Under the pieces are notes generated by a model. That model had not been told where the DNA came from and ran no database searches. It was given only the letters and a program-made list of their open reading frames with translations. A stretch of DNA of 64,000 nt from Bacillota bacterium (lineage in GTDB: Bacteria > Bacillota > Sulfobacillia > Sulfobacillales > Sulfobacillaceae). Below, piece by piece: positions 61,375 through 64,000 of this stretch (positions are counted from its first letter, which is position 1; each line of letters starts with the position of its first letter). The position numbers were made by a program, and so were the translations under genes. The stretch spans positions 62,001 to 126,000 of the forward strand of contig JAPNUO010000005.1 of the NCBI GenBank assembly GCA_026627065.1. Direction: 5' to 3'.

Positions 61375-62525
61375 GAGTTCATCGCCCGTGGCACATCCCT
61401 TCTTTCGCGAGACGTTTGGCGGCCATCCTGCGCGCGGAGCCACGCCAACACCTCCTCTTCCCACGCATCTAAGCGCGTGCGGACGTCCTCTGGCCGCGGT
61501 GCGCTTACAATGAGGGTGCACACCGGCTGCCCGGATTCGAAAGGTTGTCCGGGCCAGGGGAGGTCGTGAATCTGCCCGCCTGGGATCCGGGGACAGGGGT
61601 CGCGCCAGCGGCAGTCTTGGGGGGCGCGGACAATGCGCTTTCCCGCGGCGGTCGACAGAGACGGCAGGGGATTGGGACAGCCGGCCATGGCCTCGACTGT
61701 GGCGCCAAAGGCAGAGGCATTGGCGGCCACGTCCCAAAGCTCAACGCTTCCGGTCCAGCGCGGGTTGACTTCCAGCACGTAGAGGGCGTTTTCAGCCGCC
61801 ACAAAGTCGAGGCCGCACCAGCCCCTCAGTCCGAAGGCCTGCACCAGATGCTGGGCCAGCGCTTGACCGGCCCTGGCGCCGGGAATCGGGCCGCGGAGAT
61901 CGAGAACGCCGCCGCGATAGCGGAAATCCGGGCCCGGGGCCCAGGACTGGGTCCAGAAGCCGCCCAGCACGCGCACCCCATCGGCCAAGAATGTGTAGCT
62001 GACCGGGTGTCCGACAATGTATTCCTGAGCGACGCAGCCGTCAGGAATGGCGCGCTCATGCTCTGCAAACAGGATGTGGTGCCCGCCCCCCGAGCGCACC
62101 GGCTTGATGAGCCAAGAGCCGTTGCGGGGCACACGTCCGCCGCGGACCGTCACGGGCACTTTAACGCCGTGAAGCGCGGCAAACCGCGTCAAAAGGGACC
62201 AATTCCGGACATTGGCGACGGCCGCCGGCGACGATCCCCACAAGGTATGGCGCGCCGCGAGTTGCTTTAACGCCTCGGGATAGTTTTCAAAGGGGCTCCC
62301 CCACACGACGATGCCAGGGTCCAGCGACATCAGGGTGCGGAGCACCTGTGCCAGCCCTTCCGGTCGCGACGCAAAATCGGGGACCGTCCATCCCGGCCCC
62401 CGGTCGCGGTCGCCGAAGGCATCCAAGGAGAGCGGGGCGTACCCGGCGCTGCGGGCGGACGCCGCCATCGCCCGCGTGCTGTAGCCCACCAGGTAAAGAG
62501 GGGCTGAAGGATTAGCGCGCGTCAT
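61359..62525 (-). CDS. ATP-grasp ligase next to methylene-H4MPT dehydrogenase
   Basis: 388 residues. ATP-grasp features: SLLTRFAALHGVKVPVTVRGG, the Lys/Gly-rich ATP loop GSWLIKPVRSGGGHHI, CVAQEYIVGHPVSYTF and the metal-binding VLEVNPRWTGSVELWD. A similar ATP-grasp gene (orf17 class) belongs to the tetrahydromethanopterin gene clusters of methylotrophs and is thought to act in cofactor synthesis. The start ATG overlaps the dehydrogenase end by 14 bases. The longer upstream frame is not supported. Confidence 0.82.
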   Translation of the reverse strand: MTRANPSAPLYLVGYSTRAMAASARSAGYAPLSLDAFGDRDRGPGWTVPDFASRPEGLAQVLRTLMSLDPGIVVWGSPFENYPEALKQLAARHTLWGSSPAAVANVRNWSLLTRFAALHGVKVPVTVRGGRVPRNGSWLIKPVRSGGGHHILFAEHERAIPDGCVAQEYIVGHPVSYTFLADGVRVLGGFWTQSWAPGPDFRYRGGVLDLRGPIPGARAGQALAQHLVQAFGLRGWCGLDFVAAENALYVLEVNPRWTGSVELWDVAANASAFGATVEAMAGCPNPLPSLSTAAGKRIVRAPQDCRWRDPCPRIPGGQIHDLPWPGQPFESGQPVCTLIVSAPRPEDVRTRLDAWEEEVLAWLRAQDGRQTSRERRDVPRAMNSWFPR

Positions 62526-63360
62526 GGCCCGCGGGCGAAGATTCCAGCGCAAATGCCAAAATGGCGCGCCGATCGTAGAGCCGATGGGGCGGTTGAAAGA
62601 GCTGCTGGATGAGGCGGTGGTGCAGCGCCATCTTGCGCTGGCCGACCGCGTACGCGCCCCACGCCAGGCCCCAATCCGTCTGCCGGCCGGCGTCATTCAT
62701 CTTCACTCCGCGAATGCCGGCCGGCGGCACCGCATTGATGTCAATCAAGAGGCGCGGCGGCGCCTTGAGGTCGTCGGGGCGAAACACCTCGAGCCCGGGC
62801 GGGCCGGCACTGATCACTGCGGCGAACGGAACGTCGGCGGTTCGAGGCCAGAAGGCGGGCTCGGGAATTTCGTAGCGGCGCTGCAGCTCGCGGGCAATCT
62901 GGCGCGCCCGCTCTTCGCGCGGGGCCCCCATCCATACCGAGTATCCCAGCCAACTGGCCATGGTGACGATGGCTTGGCCGACCATGCCGGTGCCGCCGAC
63001 GACCAGGACAGGGCCCTCCGAAGGCTGCACGCTGTCATGCAAGAGCTGCACGACCGCGGCCGCCGTCGTGTGGGCGCCGGAGGGATCGAGGGCGACGTTG
63101 GCGTGAAACGGCGGCACTTGGCAGGAAAAGGCCTCTTGGGCCAGGGCATCGGTCGTGGGGTGGTCCGATCCCCCGATCCAAAAGGCCGTGTGAAATCCCG
63201 GCTTTCGGGAAAACAGGGCATCCTGCACGAGGCGGGGCACTTCCTCCACTGCCACCAGGCCCAGGGATTCAATAAGGTCGACGTTGGCGTCGATTGCTGC
63301 GCCGGAGTCAAAGAGACTCGGACGGCTTGAGGGGTCGAATAAAATGAGTCGCGTGCGCAT
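62512..63360 (-). CDS. mtdB: NAD(P)-dependent methylene-tetrahydromethanopterin dehydrogenase
   Basis: 282 residues, MtdA/MtdB family. The N-terminal substrate-binding domain has LFDPSSRPSLFDSGAAIDANVDLI and IGGSDHPTTDALAQEAF. The Rossmann domain is VLVVGGTGMVGQAIVTMASWLG, and the substrate-pocket strand LLIDINAVPPAGIRGVKMNDAG is typical. It oxidises methylene-H4MPT (MtdB) or methylene-H4F (MtdA). The ATP-grasp neighbour favours H4MPT. CGGAGGA lies just upstream of the ATG, with an inverted-repeat leader before it. Confidence 0.85.
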   Translation of the reverse strand: MRTRLILFDPSSRPSLFDSGAAIDANVDLIESLGLVAVEEVPRLVQDALFSRKPGFHTAFWIGGSDHPTTDALAQEAFSCQVPPFHANVALDPSGAHTTAAAVVQLLHDSVQPSEGPVLVVGGTGMVGQAIVTMASWLGYSVWMGAPREERARQIARELQRRYEIPEPAFWPRTADVPFAAVISAGPPGLEVFRPDDLKAPPRLLIDINAVPPAGIRGVKMNDAGRQTDWGLAWGAYAVGQRKMALHHRLIQQLFQPPHRLYDRRAILAFALESSPAGHDAR

Positions 63361-63384
63361 CGCTCAGTCCTCCGTTCAAGTACT

Positions 63385-63437
63385 TGCCCCCATCTTGTCG
63401 CATCACCACATGTTGTGGTCGATAAAAAATGGGGGCA
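63385..63437 (-). promoter_or_regulatory. Nested inverted repeat upstream of the dehydrogenase gene
   Basis: Outer arms TGCCCCCAT (63385-63393) and ATGGGGGCA (63429-63437) enclose a second perfect repeat ACCACA-TGT-TGTGGT (63405-63419). A T-run on the minus strand lies inside the outer loop. May be a leader RNA structure, a terminator for the upstream regulator gene or an operator. Confidence 0.55.
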
Positions 63438-63468
63438 GTCCCTGGCGATGGCCAACGAGAGGAGGTCC

Positions 63469-63999
63469 TCAGGCCTGGGCCCGCGGTTCGGAATCGTGTC
63501 CCTCAATCACCTCCATAAACCGAAAACACATCTGCAGGTTGAGCCGGACGGCGGGATCGTCCAGCGACGTGTTAAGCAGGGACGCAATCTTTCGCAGGCG
63601 ATATTTAAGCGAATTGACGTGAAGGAACAACGCATCGGCGGTGGTTTGCAACACCCCGCCGCACTCGAGGTACTGCTTCAAGGTCAAAACCAGGTTGGCA
63701 TCGTGTTCGCGATCGTAATCCATGAGCGGGGCTAAGGTGCGCTGGATAAAGGCCGCGATCGCTCCGACGTTGGCCGGGTTGGTGACCAGATGAAAGATAT
63801 TGAGGTCGTCGTAATAGAGAGAGGGAGCGCGTTGGGCTACTGCCGACTGCCAGGCCTTTTCCGCTTCCTCAATGCGCGACGTCAAGTGGTCGAAGGTGCG
63901 GAAGGGGGTGCTGACGCCAAGCGAGAGCGCCAGCGAGGAAAACAGGGCATGGTGGCGGAGGTACTCCAACACCCGATCGATGCCCGGACACTTCCCTTG
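63469..63999 (-). CDS. PucR-type transcriptional regulator, C-terminal part (partial)
   Basis: The frame runs off the right edge of the window. Visible residues match the C-terminal half of PucR/CdaR regulators: the GGDEF-like-to-HTH transition (LALSLGVSTPFRTFDHLTSRIEEAEKAW) and the HTH_30 domain LVLTLKQYLECGGVLQTTADALFLHVNSLKYRLRKIASLL. PucR-type proteins respond to small molecules and often control catabolic genes. It is encoded upstream of the dehydrogenase gene on the same strand, so it may control the cluster. Confidence 0.85.
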   Translation of the reverse strand, partial: QGKCPGIDRVLEYLRHHALFSSLALSLGVSTPFRTFDHLTSRIEEAEKAWQSAVAQRAPSLYYDDLNIFHLVTNPANVGAIAAFIQRTLAPLMDYDREHDANLVLTLKQYLECGGVLQTTADALFLHVNSLKYRLRKIASLLNTSLDDPAVRLNLQMCFRFMEVIEGHDSEPRAQA

Positions 64000-64000
64000 G

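Noticed and set aside
1..64000. CRISPR arrays, rRNA genes, replication origin
   Set aside because: No regularly spaced repeats, rRNA core motifs or DnaA-box clusters seen.

Overview
The window looks like a chromosome segment of a high-GC, spore-forming Firmicute of the Sulfobacillus type. The evidence is a near-canonical sigma-H, a CwlD-like amidase, the Firmicute-style run yacL-ispD-ispF-cysS-rlmB-sigH, AGGAGG ribosome sites, GTG/TTG starts, and CO dehydrogenase and cobalamin genes. The genus is an inference from gene content; no database search was possible.

Layout. 1-3.4 kb: tail of a cox (CO dehydrogenase) cluster, with an XdhC/CoxF-YHS protein, CoxG, a CoxD-type MoxR ATPase and a CoxE VWA protein, closed by a terminator with 19 T. 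3.5-8.8 kb: cobalamin block (cobyric acid synthase, an SDR enzyme, a cytosolic BtuF-like protein, a PduO-type adenosyltransferase) and, on the other strand, an exported BtuF behind a cobalamin riboswitch with its own promoter. 9.4-16.7 kb: a decayed accessory island with an orphan acyltransferase domain, a muconolactone-isomerase-like protein, a frameshifted IS1634-type element, an intact vapBC pair, a decayed ISKra4-type element with long hairpin-bearing ends, an HTH/PIN pair whose toxin carries a stop codon, and a surface-protein fragment. 16.8-20.2 kb: glycogen-debranching-type hydrolase plus GT4 glycosyltransferase. 20.7-29.5 kb: the core run listed above, with CwlD, PBP2 and two small proteins. 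29.5-33.6 kb: MoxR-DUF58-transglutaminase operon. 33.7-36.3 kb: MarR-regulated MacB-like ABC exporter and tRNA-Thr(TGT). 36.3-38.5 kb: nearly gene-free, probably decayed DNA. 38.6-43.3 kb: phosphotransferase, NIPSNAP-like protein, GNAT, acyl-CoA ligase. 43.6-46.6 kb: lipoprotein, MFS exporter, small zinc-ribbon protein.

The most interesting part is 46.9-59.0 kb. Two exported proteins that otherwise look unrelated end in nearly the same C-terminal signal (VGQ-x-PEVPWAA, a hydrophobic segment, then Arg/Lys). A few kilobases away lies an exosortase/archaeosortase-like membrane protein with candidate Cys-Arg-His catalytic residues, in a probable operon with a GspE_N-GT2 fusion, a small membrane protein and a GT-C-like transferase. 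Nearby are a GT2-GtrA fusion and a divergent ATPase-HTH regulator. I read this as a Gram-positive counterpart of PEP-CTERM/exosortase sorting, linked to surface glycosylation.

59.1-64.0 kb: an MFS transporter, then a leftward cluster of an unknown protein, an ATP-grasp protein and a methylene-tetrahydromethanopterin dehydrogenase. This suggests H4MPT-linked C1 metabolism beside CO oxidation. A PucR-type regulator runs off the right edge, and a nested inverted repeat lies between it and the dehydrogenase.
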